Assembly: GCA_040218535.1 (NCBI GenBank)
Contig: JAVJRG010000010.1
Span: forward strand, 62,001 to 126,000
DNA: 64,000 nucleotides
Origin: Lacipirellulaceae bacterium
Lineage (GTDB): Bacteria; Planctomycetota; Planctomycetia; Pirellulales; Lacipirellulaceae
Direction: 5' to 3'
Within the stretch, counting starts at the first letter, position 1. Every line of letters begins with the position of its first letter. The notes beneath the pieces were generated by a model. It worked only from the letters and a program-made list of their open reading frames with translations, did not search any database and was not told the origin of the DNA. Below are positions 43,746 to 51,877 of this stretch, in pieces. A program made the translations under genes and the position numbers.

Positions 43746-44498
43746 TTACAGATTGGGGTCTGTTGGGGCCGTTTTTGTGCCGTCGGGTTCTAAATCTTGG
43801 ACACGTTCATCCCACATGAGGATCTGAACGCGAGCGTTACTAGCAAGTCGATCGGGGTCGACTCCGACATAAATGGGCTCGCTGGCACCGGCCATGCTGA
43901 GCCGAATCCGCTTCTCGTCGATTCCTTCCTGAATCAGAAACTCTTTCGTATGGCGGCTCCGTGCGTACGCCAGATCCATGTGGTCGGTGTAGCCGCTGGC
44001 CGGGTCGACGGGCTTGCGGGAGGTATGTCCACGAACTTCGATTTTCTGCGGTTTGCCAGAAATCTGTTTGATGATGTTCACCAGTGCTCGGCGATTCTGT
44101 TCGGTAAGTTCAGCGGAATCCTCCTGGAAGTAAATGATCCCACCGATCGACGAATCATCACCGGGGCGAACGATCTGAACCTTTTTGTGATCGCCGTGGA
44201 CGGCCTCAACATCTTGCCCACCGCTTTTCGTGTCCTTCTTCTTCGCACGGCCCATCTCGGAGAGGCTGGGGTTCTGTGCCGTTCGGGGACGAATCTCTCC
44301 CGGTGCTAAGGAAGCCTGTGACATATCGTGGCCAAACTGCTCACGAATCGACTCGACCATTGCCTGATATTGCTCGTCCTCTTTGATCTCACTCATCGAC
44401 ACAAGCATGATAAAGAACGTCAAGAGCAGCGACATCATGTCGCCGAACGTAACGACCCACTCGGGTATTCCAGGTTCTGGTTCTTCTTCGATAGCCAC
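43746..44498 (-). CDS. motB: Flagellar stator protein MotB (250 aa)
   Basis: An N-terminal helix with the proton-binding Asp in VTFGDMMSLLLTFFIML (Asp20), then a linker and an OmpA/MotB peptidoglycan-binding domain (KIEVRGHTSRK, DLAYARSRHTKEFLI, RIRLSMAGASEP). Anchors the stator to the cell wall. Start appears to be GTG at 44498. It follows motA by 37 bp. Whether ions are H+ or Na+ is not decided from sequence. Confidence 0.95.
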   Translation of the reverse strand: MAIEEEPEPGIPEWVVTFGDMMSLLLTFFIMLVSMSEIKEDEQYQAMVESIREQFGHDMSQASLAPGEIRPRTAQNPSLSEMGRAKKKDTKSGGQDVEAVHGDHKKVQIVRPGDDSSIGGIIYFQEDSAELTEQNRRALVNIIKQISGKPQKIEVRGHTSRKPVDPASGYTDHMDLAYARSRHTKEFLIQEGIDEKRIRLSMAGASEPIYVGVDPDRLASNARVQILMWDERVQDLEPDGTKTAPTDPNL

Positions 44499-44535
44499 AG
44501 CTAGTTTTCAGTGTTCAGTGTTCAGTTCACTCGCG

Positions 44536-45309
44536 TTATGCGGCTTGCCCATCTTCGCTACGTTGTGCGGCAGGGATGAATGTATTTAGTTTTTGCTCGA
44601 TAACGCGTGGGTTTTCCCCCGATTGGATGGCCATGATGCCGCGGACGATGATTTCCATTGCGAGAAGCTCTTGCTTGTTGGTGAAGCCGAGCTTTTCAGC
44701 GAAAGGCAGGAACACCACGTTTGAGGCAATCGCTCCGTACATTGTGGTCAGCAACGCCACCGCCATACCGGCACCGATCTTCGACGGGTCGCTCATGTCA
44801 CCCAGCATGATGACCAGGCCCATCAGCGTGCCGATCATGCCAAACGCCGGTGCGAAACGGCCCATACAGTCGAGCAAGCTCTTGCCGTCACGGTGACGCG
44901 TTGCCACCGCGTCCAGCTCCGTTCGCATGATGTCTTCCATTACTTCGGGGCGTGTGCCGTCGACAGCCATTTGGATACCGAGAACGACAAACGGGTTTTC
45001 GATTTCTTCGATGCGTCCTTCCAAGGCGAGCAATCCATCGCGACGCGCCGTTTCGGCGAGACTGACGATCTCTTCAATCAGGCGTGGGATGGAATCCAAC
45101 TTGTAAAAGAACACTTTCAGGCCGACTTTGAAGACGCTGAAGAAGTTCTTCATCGGGAACGAGATCATCGCTGCCGCGATCGCACCACCGACTACCACCA
45201 TCAACGAGGGGTAATCGATAAACGAAGCGAATGAGCCACCACCGATCACGATCGACCCGAGGATCAGGCCGATGGCGAGAATCATTCCTATGACTGTGGC
45301 GAGATCCAT
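44536..45309 (-). CDS. motA: Flagellar stator protein MotA (257 aa)
   Basis: Four transmembrane helices and a cytoplasmic loop between helices 2 and 3, with the charged segment LALEGRIEEIENPFVVLG. FAPAFGMIGTLMGLVIML marks helix 3 with its conserved Pro, and MYGAIASNVVFLPFAEKL follows in helix 4. Forms the ion channel with MotB. ATG at 45309. Located between flbD and motB. Confidence 0.96.
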   Translation of the reverse strand: MDLATVIGMILAIGLILGSIVIGGGSFASFIDYPSLMVVVGGAIAAAMISFPMKNFFSVFKVGLKVFFYKLDSIPRLIEEIVSLAETARRDGLLALEGRIEEIENPFVVLGIQMAVDGTRPEVMEDIMRTELDAVATRHRDGKSLLDCMGRFAPAFGMIGTLMGLVIMLGDMSDPSKIGAGMAVALLTTMYGAIASNVVFLPFAEKLGFTNKQELLAMEIIVRGIMAIQSGENPRVIEQKLNTFIPAAQRSEDGQAA

Positions 45310-45493
45310 GATCGAGTGCGAGCCGCGAAAGTTGAATTACCGCGGGCCTTAGTTTGGGCGGGCTTGAGGTTGCAATTTAGAAACGTGTACCGAGAAACAT
45401 AGCTTTCTGTGGACATCATGGACTTGGATGCGGGGTCTTCGTGAAACACTGTTTGGGTTACAAGTGCCCTGTTCGTCACAACCCGCACAATCC

Positions 45494-45700
45494 TCAGTGG
45501 CTACCCACCTCTGAAGGCAGAAGCCGCTTGCTGCGGTGGTAGTCAACGGCTCGTTCTAGCACTTCTTCGGGGGTTTCGCCGACCACAAGCCGGTCGTTGG
45601 ACGTCAACGTGATAAACGTATCGGGACGCTTCTCGACGTACTTAATGAGCTCGGCATTGAGGATGAAGGCCTCGCCGTCGAGTCGGGTGAGTTTGATCAT
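45494..45700 (-). CDS. flbD: Flagellar FlbD family protein (68 aa)
   Basis: A small protein reading MIKLTRLDGEAFILNAELIK at the start, then TLTSNDRLVVGETPEEVLER: the FlbD pattern found in flagellar operons of spirochaetes and Firmicutes next to motA. ATG at 45700 is preferred; a longer frame to 45739 runs into a palindromic repeat. Role is poorly known. Confidence 0.88.
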   Translation of the reverse strand: MIKLTRLDGEAFILNAELIKYVEKRPDTFITLTSNDRLVVGETPEEVLERAVDYHRSKRLLPSEVGSH

Positions 45701-45730
45701 GGTTAGATATTGAAATACAAGGATGACATC

Positions 45731-45829
45731 TACTGCCATTCCGACGGGAGGCTCACCGACTGAGGAATCCGGAACAAACTAGAGTTCGGACCAGATTTCT
45801 CGGTGGCTGTCGCTCGGTCAAAATGACAC
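45731..45829. repeat. Palindromic repeat, ATTCCGACGGGAGGC family, copy 2 (decayed)
   Basis: The left half (45731-45772) matches the copy at 15651-15692 with few changes: CATTCCGACGGGAGGCTC, then CCGAC and GAGGAATCCGG. The right half is degenerate (CGGTGGCTGTCGCTCGGTCA). Lies between flgE and flbD. Confidence 0.75.
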
Positions 45830-45836
45830 GTTAGTA

Positions 45837-48275
45837 TTACCTTCTCAACGCCAACAACTCGTCGAGGAGTTGCTGCACGGCGGTGATGACCCGGGCTCCG
45901 CCTCGGTATTGCGTGGAGGCAAGGATTAGCTCGATGAGATTCTCACCGATGTCGGTGTTGGAAAGCTCAACCGCACCGGCAGTGATCGAGCCGATGCCTT
46001 GGGAGTTGGGCACGTCCTCAATCGGCAAGCCGGAGTTCACGCCGGCAGCGAAAAGGTTGTCCCCTATTTGCTCCAAGCCGTTATTGTTAGCGAAACGCGC
46101 CATGACAATTTGTCCCAACGTGCGGGAGCTACCGTTGGTGTACACACCCTCGATGCTTCCTGACTCGGAAATGGTAAAGCTGGAGAGCGTACCAGCAGGG
46201 AAACCGTCTTGGAAACTGACGTTTAAGCGATCATTCCCATCTTGGGAAAGTCCATTGACTTGCGTGAAATCGAGTTCGAACTCCAGCGGCGACTCAGAAG
46301 GAAGGTCTTCCCGTTGGATCGCAATCCGGTTATTCGAAACCGAACTAAAATCGCCGTTGCCATCGGTCTCGATTACGCCAGTGCCAACAACGGTTCCAAC
46401 GCCGACTTCGGGTTGATTGTCTGGGGAAGTGGCAATCCAGCGGAAACGCGCATTCAGGCTGTCGCTTTCTTCGAGATAGGTGGTGATGCGAACCCTGATC
46501 GGTGAACCGAGGCTATCGTATACCACCACATCGGCCGTATCACCGGAGCCATTTGCTTGCCCCGGGTTCTGCGAATTGAATTGCAAGGGAATCGAATCAG
46601 GACTTCCGCCACTAGCAGGGGTCAGTTGGAAAGCAGACAGGTCGATTTGCAGGGCATTCTCTACGCCTAAGTTCGAAGTGAACTGAATCCGACTATCTGA
46701 AAGGGTGCCACCGTAGTTGTCGACAGGAAAGCTATCTTCGATCGCCGTCTTCACGATGCCAAGAGAGTCTTCCATGAAGCTAATCAAGTCTTGCACGGTC
46801 GTGGTGCTCGTGATCGTGAGCGACCGGGTCGCCAAATCACGATTGTTCTTGCCGCCAGTGAACTCTAACTCTCCCTCTTCAAACAAATTGATGTAGTTGG
46901 AGCCATCGCGTGAAACGACGTCGACTAACGGCAAGCCAAACGTGATGTCGGGACCCTCCAGGTCGATCTGACTATTGGCGGAGATCACCGAGTCGGGGTT
47001 ATTGTCAATGTAAGAAATGCCTGAACTCATTCCGGCAATCTCAGCAGGTGTGATCGATTCGACCAGATGAAAGGCGTTGCTGTTGTTCGTCAAGTTGCGA
47101 TAAATACGCACGCCATCGAAGCCACCAGTAGCCGGGTTGCCGGACGGTGCCGGGAGATCGTCAAGCCGGATGCGCGGCGAGTTCGTGGCGTCGGCGGTAA
47201 CAGGACCGAACCGCGCTGTGGGACGACTCTCCTCGCCACTGACCGAGTTGTAAAAGGTGACATAGTATTCGTAGGCTCCGCTATCCAGGCCCGTCGTATC
47301 TAACGTTGCCCCAAGCGAACCATCCGCGCTTGTGTCACTGAAAGTTGTCGTTCCTGCCGCCACGCTTCCAGCAAGACGAAAATCAGTGTCTACATTAGCG
47401 TTATTTCGATAGATATTGATCGTCGTGAATTCACTGCCGCCCGCGGGCTGTGGCAGATTACTCAGATCAATTGAACTGCCTGGAGCGCCAATCGCTAATG
47501 AAGCCGATACATTCGAGGAAGGGCCTTCGTTACCGTCGGCATCAACAAAGGTGATGCGATAACTGTAGGAACCGGCCCCTACAGCCCCTCCGCCACCAGC
47601 CGCGATGGTGGTTGATTCTAGCGGCAGTGTTAGTGCCGTGAGAGTTGACGCACTGGAGTCAGGGACTTCCTTGGAACCGTCACTCAAGATGCCCGACTGA
47701 ATTACTTCAGGGGTTGTTCCAACCGTGCCTTCGCCATCAAGGCCGCCCGTCAGCACAACATTCTGCGTCGCTTGAGCAATGGCGGATTCGCCTAATGGAA
47801 TCTGGATGGGTGAAACAACGCTCGTTTCGACATTAAACTCGCTGTCGACGCCGTAACCTAACACGCGCTGTCCGGTGATCGTGACGATTTCGTTCTCCGC
47901 ATTGGTTTTAAACTGTCCGTTACGGGTGTAGAGTTTCTCGCCAACATTCTGTCCCTGAACAATAAAGAACCCATCGCCTTGAATTGCCAAGTCCAGCGGG
48001 TTCGAGCTGATCTCGATTGTGCCCTGGTTAAAGTCCTGAGCAATCTCAGCAACCTTGACACCGAGGCCCACTTGCCGCGGGTTCGTACCGCCGCGGCCGT
48101 CGGTTGGTGCCGAGCCGATGCTTTGCGTTTGCAAGAATTGCGTGGCGAAGTTAACGGTTGACTCTTTGAAGCCAACCGTGTTTGAGTTGGCAACGTTGTT
48201 ACCCACAACGTCAATCGAAGTCTCCGCCGCGCTCATTCCAGTAAGTGCGGTTGTTAGTGCGGATTGAAGTCCCAT
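45837..48275 (-). CDS. flgE: Flagellar hook protein FlgE with two inserted beta modules (812 aa)
   Basis: The N-terminus MGLQSALTTALTGMSAAETS and the C-terminus (LIELILASTQYRGGARVITA) are rod/hook-type heptad helices. DLAIQGDGFFIV and YTRNGQFKTN are also typical. At about 812 aa it is nearly twice the enteric FlgE. Residues about 236-322 and 334-429 are two copies of one Ig/FnIII-like module (YRITFVDADGNE, INIYRNN; YYVTFYNSVSGEE, VRIYRNL), related to one in FlgD. ATG at 48275 is preceded by GGGGAGAG. Confidence 0.93.
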   Translation of the reverse strand: MGLQSALTTALTGMSAAETSIDVVGNNVANSNTVGFKESTVNFATQFLQTQSIGSAPTDGRGGTNPRQVGLGVKVAEIAQDFNQGTIEISSNPLDLAIQGDGFFIVQGQNVGEKLYTRNGQFKTNAENEIVTITGQRVLGYGVDSEFNVETSVVSPIQIPLGESAIAQATQNVVLTGGLDGEGTVGTTPEVIQSGILSDGSKEVPDSSASTLTALTLPLESTTIAAGGGGAVGAGSYSYRITFVDADGNEGPSSNVSASLAIGAPGSSIDLSNLPQPAGGSEFTTINIYRNNANVDTDFRLAGSVAAGTTTFSDTSADGSLGATLDTTGLDSGAYEYYVTFYNSVSGEESRPTARFGPVTADATNSPRIRLDDLPAPSGNPATGGFDGVRIYRNLTNNSNAFHLVESITPAEIAGMSSGISYIDNNPDSVISANSQIDLEGPDITFGLPLVDVVSRDGSNYINLFEEGELEFTGGKNNRDLATRSLTITSTTTVQDLISFMEDSLGIVKTAIEDSFPVDNYGGTLSDSRIQFTSNLGVENALQIDLSAFQLTPASGGSPDSIPLQFNSQNPGQANGSGDTADVVVYDSLGSPIRVRITTYLEESDSLNARFRWIATSPDNQPEVGVGTVVGTGVIETDGNGDFSSVSNNRIAIQREDLPSESPLEFELDFTQVNGLSQDGNDRLNVSFQDGFPAGTLSSFTISESGSIEGVYTNGSSRTLGQIVMARFANNNGLEQIGDNLFAAGVNSGLPIEDVPNSQGIGSITAGAVELSNTDIGENLIELILASTQYRGGARVITAVQQLLDELLALRR

Positions 48276-48335
48276 GGTATTCTCTCCCCTGGTTCGGGTT
48301 TGTTCTCTGTTAAGTTCCTGCGTTTGAAAATTTCT

Positions 48336-48392
48336 GCCGGAATGCGTTAGCATCCGGTTCCCTGAGCAACCGGGGGCTGACGCCCAACGGCT
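48336..48392. repeat. Palindromic repeat, GCGTTAGC family, copy 3
   Basis: Arms GCCGGAATGCGTTAGCATCC (from 48336) and the complement ending at 48392. Located between flgD and flgE. Confidence 0.8.
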
Positions 48393-48402
48393 AAGGGCGT
48401 CA

Positions 48403-49179
48403 CTACTGCGGCGGGCGAATCTCCGCCACGTTGTTCAGGCTGACGGTGTAACTCCGCGACGGGTCAATCAACTGCGGTTGTGATGACAACACCGCGGGGC
48501 CACGCTGACTATCCGCTTTGTTATCAAGGAAGGTGGCGTCGTCGGTTTCGGTTATGGATCCCACGTGAAGAAACTCTCCGTCACCGGTTCGATCCGTCCG
48601 ATAAACCTGTTTGACGCTGTTGGTTTTAGGAAGGTTGCTAAGCAGAACCGAAGCACCGCTCGTTTCGCCCACCGCTAAACCTGATTGGCCTGCGAGCGGA
48701 TCTACACCAAAAAGTTGGCCGTTCTCTTCCCAAACAACCCGGTACTGGTAGAAGCCTTGCTCGATTTCCCCAGGCTCTTCATCGACTCTTGCTGAGGGGT
48801 TGAGATCAAGGTGCAGCTTCGGCTCGCCATTGGCAACAGAGATACGATCAACGATTCCATTGACCCGCTGAAAGTCGTCCGAGAGGGCTTCGATATCGGC
48901 GCCAATCAAATTCGTTGCGCTAGAGATATTCTGCCCCAGCAAAACTGCATCGAGGGTCGCAGTGAGTTTGTCCGTGGCACCCACTTCGCGGATCTGACTG
49001 ATCTGAGCTATTAGTTCGTCGTTTTCTAGCGGGTTGAGTGGATCTTGATTCTGCAGCTCAACAATCATCAGCTCCAGAAAATCATCGAGATCTAGGTCGT
49101 TCAGTGAGTTTGTTTCTCCGAACGGCTGATCGTTGGTTGTACCTGTCAGCGAACTAGTTACGTTTGGTAGTTGAGACAT
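48403..49179 (-). CDS. flgD: Hook assembly scaffold (hook cap) protein FlgD (258 aa)
   Basis: The N-terminal FlgD signature is LDDFLELMIVELQNQDPLNP followed by LIAQISQIREVGATDKL. The middle (about 143-227) is a beta module (YQYRVVWEENGQ, VLLSNLPKTN, QVYRTDRTGDGEFLHVGSI) that resembles the two inserts of FlgE. FlgD caps the growing hook and is lost afterwards. ATG at 49179. Lies between fliK and flgE. Confidence 0.9.
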   Translation of the reverse strand: MSQLPNVTSSLTGTTNDQPFGETNSLNDLDLDDFLELMIVELQNQDPLNPLENDELIAQISQIREVGATDKLTATLDAVLLGQNISSATNLIGADIEALSDDFQRVNGIVDRISVANGEPKLHLDLNPSARVDEEPGEIEQGFYQYRVVWEENGQLFGVDPLAGQSGLAVGETSGASVLLSNLPKTNSVKQVYRTDRTGDGEFLHVGSITETDDATFLDNKADSQRGPAVLSSQPQLIDPSRSYTVSLNNVAEIRPPQ

Positions 49180-49224
49180 GGTTTTCTCGTTGAAATTGAC
49201 GGTATCTGTGGGTGATTCCGGAAG

Positions 49225-50706
49225 CTAGACGCGGATATCTAGCCCCTGGTCATGTTCTGTAGGAATCGCTTTTTGGTTTTCTACTGCAGTCGCTTCAGTT
49301 GAGCTGACTTCTTGCTCCGCTGCGGTTCGACGCGCCGACTTCGATTGTTGCTGTGTACGACGCTCGCCGGGCAGTTCGTGGTCGGGAGTCTGTCGGCTCT
49401 CATCGCGGACATCGACATCGAAGGTTTCGATGCGGATGTCTTGCTCTGCGAGACGATCGCGCAACGCTGGCAGGTTCTCGAGAATAAGATTTCGTGCTGC
49501 GTTCGTTTCTGTTTCCAAAGAGGCCGTCAGCGAGCCTTGTTGCACCGAAAGTTCGATCCGAAGAAGCCCTAGCTCTGGAGGCGACAGACGCACTTGGATA
49601 CGACCATCGCGCTGCTGTGCTGCTTTGAAGGCACCGCTTACTCGACCGAGAAAACGATTGCGGTCCACGGTCGGTGTGTCGCGCAGCTCAGCATCCGCGG
49701 TGGTGGTTTCGTTGGTAAGTGGACTGTTCCCTGCACGTGCCGTCACCGATGTGAGTAGTTCGGCACTAGTTGGAGTAGAGACTTGCAGGGTTGAAGACGT
49801 GGTCGGCTGAGCTGACTCAGCAGTGAATTCGACATCGACAGAAGTAATTCCGACAGCCTTGTCACTAACGGGTTGTTCTGCTGCGCTGGTCGAGGGTTTC
49901 TCGGATGCGGACTTGCGGCTGCGCTTTAGAGCTTCTGGCTGGGTTGGTTCTGCTTGCTCCTGCTCGCTTTCGCCTGTCTCCTCGGCTACTGGGGTTACCT
50001 CAGACGGCACGGAGTTCTTCTCTTGGGCTTTCGCCTCCTCATTCGCTACTGCGCGATCAGCCCCACTGACTTCCGCTGCCGGCACAATGTTGTCACCTGT
50101 CGCGACTTTTTCCGCTTGGAAAGTCGCAGAGACAGATCCCTGCTGCTCGACGTGCGAATCATCGGACGCCTGAGTGGCTTCAACCGATTCTCCTCCTTGC
50201 GCCAGTTCCTCCGATGTTTCTTGGTCCGCCTCGTCTGTGGCGAGGAGCTCTGAAGGTTTTTCCGCAGTGGCTTCTTGTTCCGTTTCTTCTTCTGTCGCGT
50301 TTGCGACGGCTTCGATCTCTGGACTCGAGTTGGTTTCTTCGGTCACTTCGATTGCTTGTGTTTCAGATGCAACGGCAACGGCTTCCTCGGAAACCTCAAC
50401 CGCATCTCCGTTCGACTCGTTTTCTCCTGGTCCTTCAGACACGGGTTCGTCAGAACTCGCTTCCGTGGATGATGTATGTTCGGAGGTTGCTTCCTGCTGT
50501 TGGCTGTCTTCTTGCTCTGAAGTGTCGATGCTCTCATCAGCTTCTTGGCCTAAGGAAGTCTCCGGCGGTCGCGAGGGTGAGTTACTACTTGCCAGAACCT
50601 CTCCAAGCAGGTCACTAAATCCAGCTTCACCGTTGGGAGAATTCCCAGGTGTCGCGGTCGTCACCTCGAATATTGGTGACAAGGGATCGTTTGTGATGCT
50701 GCTCAT
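49225..50706 (-). CDS. fliK: Flagellar hook-length control protein FliK (493 aa)
   Basis: A long, low-complexity N-terminal region rich in Glu, Ser, Thr and Ala (about 1-340), then the FliK C-terminal domain: IQVRLSPPELGLLRIELSVQ and NLILENLPALRDRLAEQDIR. FliK measures hook length and signals FlhB to change export class. Basic/Glu tail after the domain. ATG at 50706, 5 bp after the upstream gene ends. The disordered length fits a molecular ruler. Confidence 0.92.
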   Translation of the reverse strand: MSSITNDPLSPIFEVTTATPGNSPNGEAGFSDLLGEVLASSNSPSRPPETSLGQEADESIDTSEQEDSQQQEATSEHTSSTEASSDEPVSEGPGENESNGDAVEVSEEAVAVASETQAIEVTEETNSSPEIEAVANATEEETEQEATAEKPSELLATDEADQETSEELAQGGESVEATQASDDSHVEQQGSVSATFQAEKVATGDNIVPAAEVSGADRAVANEEAKAQEKNSVPSEVTPVAEETGESEQEQAEPTQPEALKRSRKSASEKPSTSAAEQPVSDKAVGITSVDVEFTAESAQPTTSSTLQVSTPTSAELLTSVTARAGNSPLTNETTTADAELRDTPTVDRNRFLGRVSGAFKAAQQRDGRIQVRLSPPELGLLRIELSVQQGSLTASLETETNAARNLILENLPALRDRLAEQDIRIETFDVDVRDESRQTPDHELPGERRTQQQSKSARRTAAEQEVSSTEATAVENQKAIPTEHDQGLDIRV

Positions 50707-50711
50707 CTTGA

Positions 50712-51401
50712 TTAGTTCTCATCCTGCTTGAGTTGGCTAAGCTCACTGAGCCGATCGTCGAGATACTGCTTGGTCTCACCTCCATCGCCCATTGCCTGCA
50801 ACAGACGGTAGAGGATGTCGATATCCTCGTCCGTTCCCACGAATGTCCGCAGAATCTCTTGTTGGTTCCGTTTGGACATGCTCGATAGGACTTTAATCAC
50901 CTGGTCCATTTCGCCTTCTTCGATCATCCGCTTAATCACCGGCTTCGCTTGCTTCTTGGCGATTAGCATTTCAATCGACTCGCGAACCTTTTGAACGGCT
51001 TCAGCCATCACCGACTGGCGCAGGTCCTCAAGAAATACTTCCACTTCTTCGCGCAGCTGGTTGTAACGCCCTGTAGCGCTGTTGAGCTGTTTGAAGTCGT
51101 AGTCAAAGGTTGCTAGCGAGTCGTCGAGTTCCTTCTTCTTGGCATCAAACTGTAGGGTCGCGATGCGGAGTTGCTCCTGCTGTTGTTCGTAGGAGGGTTC
51201 CTCGTCGGGGACGATCATCTCTGGCTTATCTTGTGCGTTTTCGATCGCTTCGAGGTCGACGTCATGGAGTACGGCAAGGATTTTCAACATACGCTCATCG
51301 TCGAGCTTGCCCGTCTGGCGCAGGTAACCATAGCCAAATGCGCCCGTCAGCACGGTCGCGACGCAGAGATATCCGATCAGTGGAAAGAGGAAACGCGTCA
51401 T
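50712..51401 (-). CDS. MotE-like flagellar protein (229 aa)
   Basis: One N-terminal transmembrane helix (about 5-24, LFPLIGYLCVATVLTGAFGY), a long charged coiled coil (about 75-150), then a helical MgtE-N/FliG-like tail (IKRMIEEGEMDQVIKVLSSM and QQEILRTFVGTDEDIDILYR). This is the arrangement of MotE-type stator chaperones encoded next to fliJ in other bacteria. Its start overlaps the fliJ stop (ATGA), so they are co-translated. Confidence 0.75.
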   Translation of the reverse strand: MTRFLFPLIGYLCVATVLTGAFGYGYLRQTGKLDDERMLKILAVLHDVDLEAIENAQDKPEMIVPDEEPSYEQQQEQLRIATLQFDAKKKELDDSLATFDYDFKQLNSATGRYNQLREEVEVFLEDLRQSVMAEAVQKVRESIEMLIAKKQAKPVIKRMIEEGEMDQVIKVLSSMSKRNQQEILRTFVGTDEDIDILYRLLQAMGDGGETKQYLDDRLSELSQLKQDEN

Positions 51402-51847
51402 TGCCGTTCACCTCCGACCATGTTCGTGCCAACTTCGTCGAGAACTTTGGCTTCTGCTCGTTGTGCAGCCAGTTGGTATTCGGCGAACCGGCGCTCGTCG
51501 AGCTTGTCGAGGACGCGAACTTCGCGATCCGCTTCGACAAGAGCAAGGCGACGTCGCTCGATTTCTTGTTGCAATGTTGCCGCCTGATCGCGCATCGTGC
51601 GCACCTGAGTTTCTAGGGAAGCTTGGTAGCGTTGGGACTCGAGCAATTGGGCGACGTCGGGGGATTGGCTGACCACAATTTCCTGCTGTTGCTGCCGAAG
51701 GGTTACAATCTCGTCTTTGACTTCCGCACACCTCTCTAAAAGGATCTCTTCCGCACGAAACGCTTCTGCCAGCTTTACGCTCCGCGCATCACGTTCTTGC
51801 AAACGGAGCTTGCGAAGTGTTTCGAGTTGGAATTGATAACGTGGCAT
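51398..51847 (-). CDS. fliJ: Flagellar export protein FliJ (149 aa)
   Basis: A fully helical coiled-coil protein starting YQFQLETLRKLRLQERDA, the usual FliJ N-terminus. It is the central stalk of the FliH-FliI ATPase complex. Length of 149 aa is standard. Lies between fliI and the MotE-like gene, overlapping the latter by 4 nt. Confidence 0.9.
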   Translation of the reverse strand: MPRYQFQLETLRKLRLQERDARSVKLAEAFRAEEILLERCAEVKDEIVTLRQQQQEIVVSQSPDVAQLLESQRYQASLETQVRTMRDQAATLQQEIERRRLALVEADREVRVLDKLDERRFAEYQLAAQRAEAKVLDEVGTNMVGGERQ

Positions 51848-51877
51848 CGTTTCGCCGCAGTGCTTGCACCGCGTTCA

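Noticed and set aside
45701-45739. Longer N-terminus for FlbD
   Set aside because: It begins inside a palindromic repeat, and the family starts at MIKLTRLDG.
48276-48353. Longer N-terminus for FlgE
   Set aside because: It overlaps the GCGTTAGC repeat; ATG at 48275 has GGGGAGAG upstream and matches the family N-terminus.
49823-50731. Long plus-strand Ser-rich open frames over fliK
   Set aside because: They are antisense to the low-complexity Glu/Ser region of fliK and show no family features.
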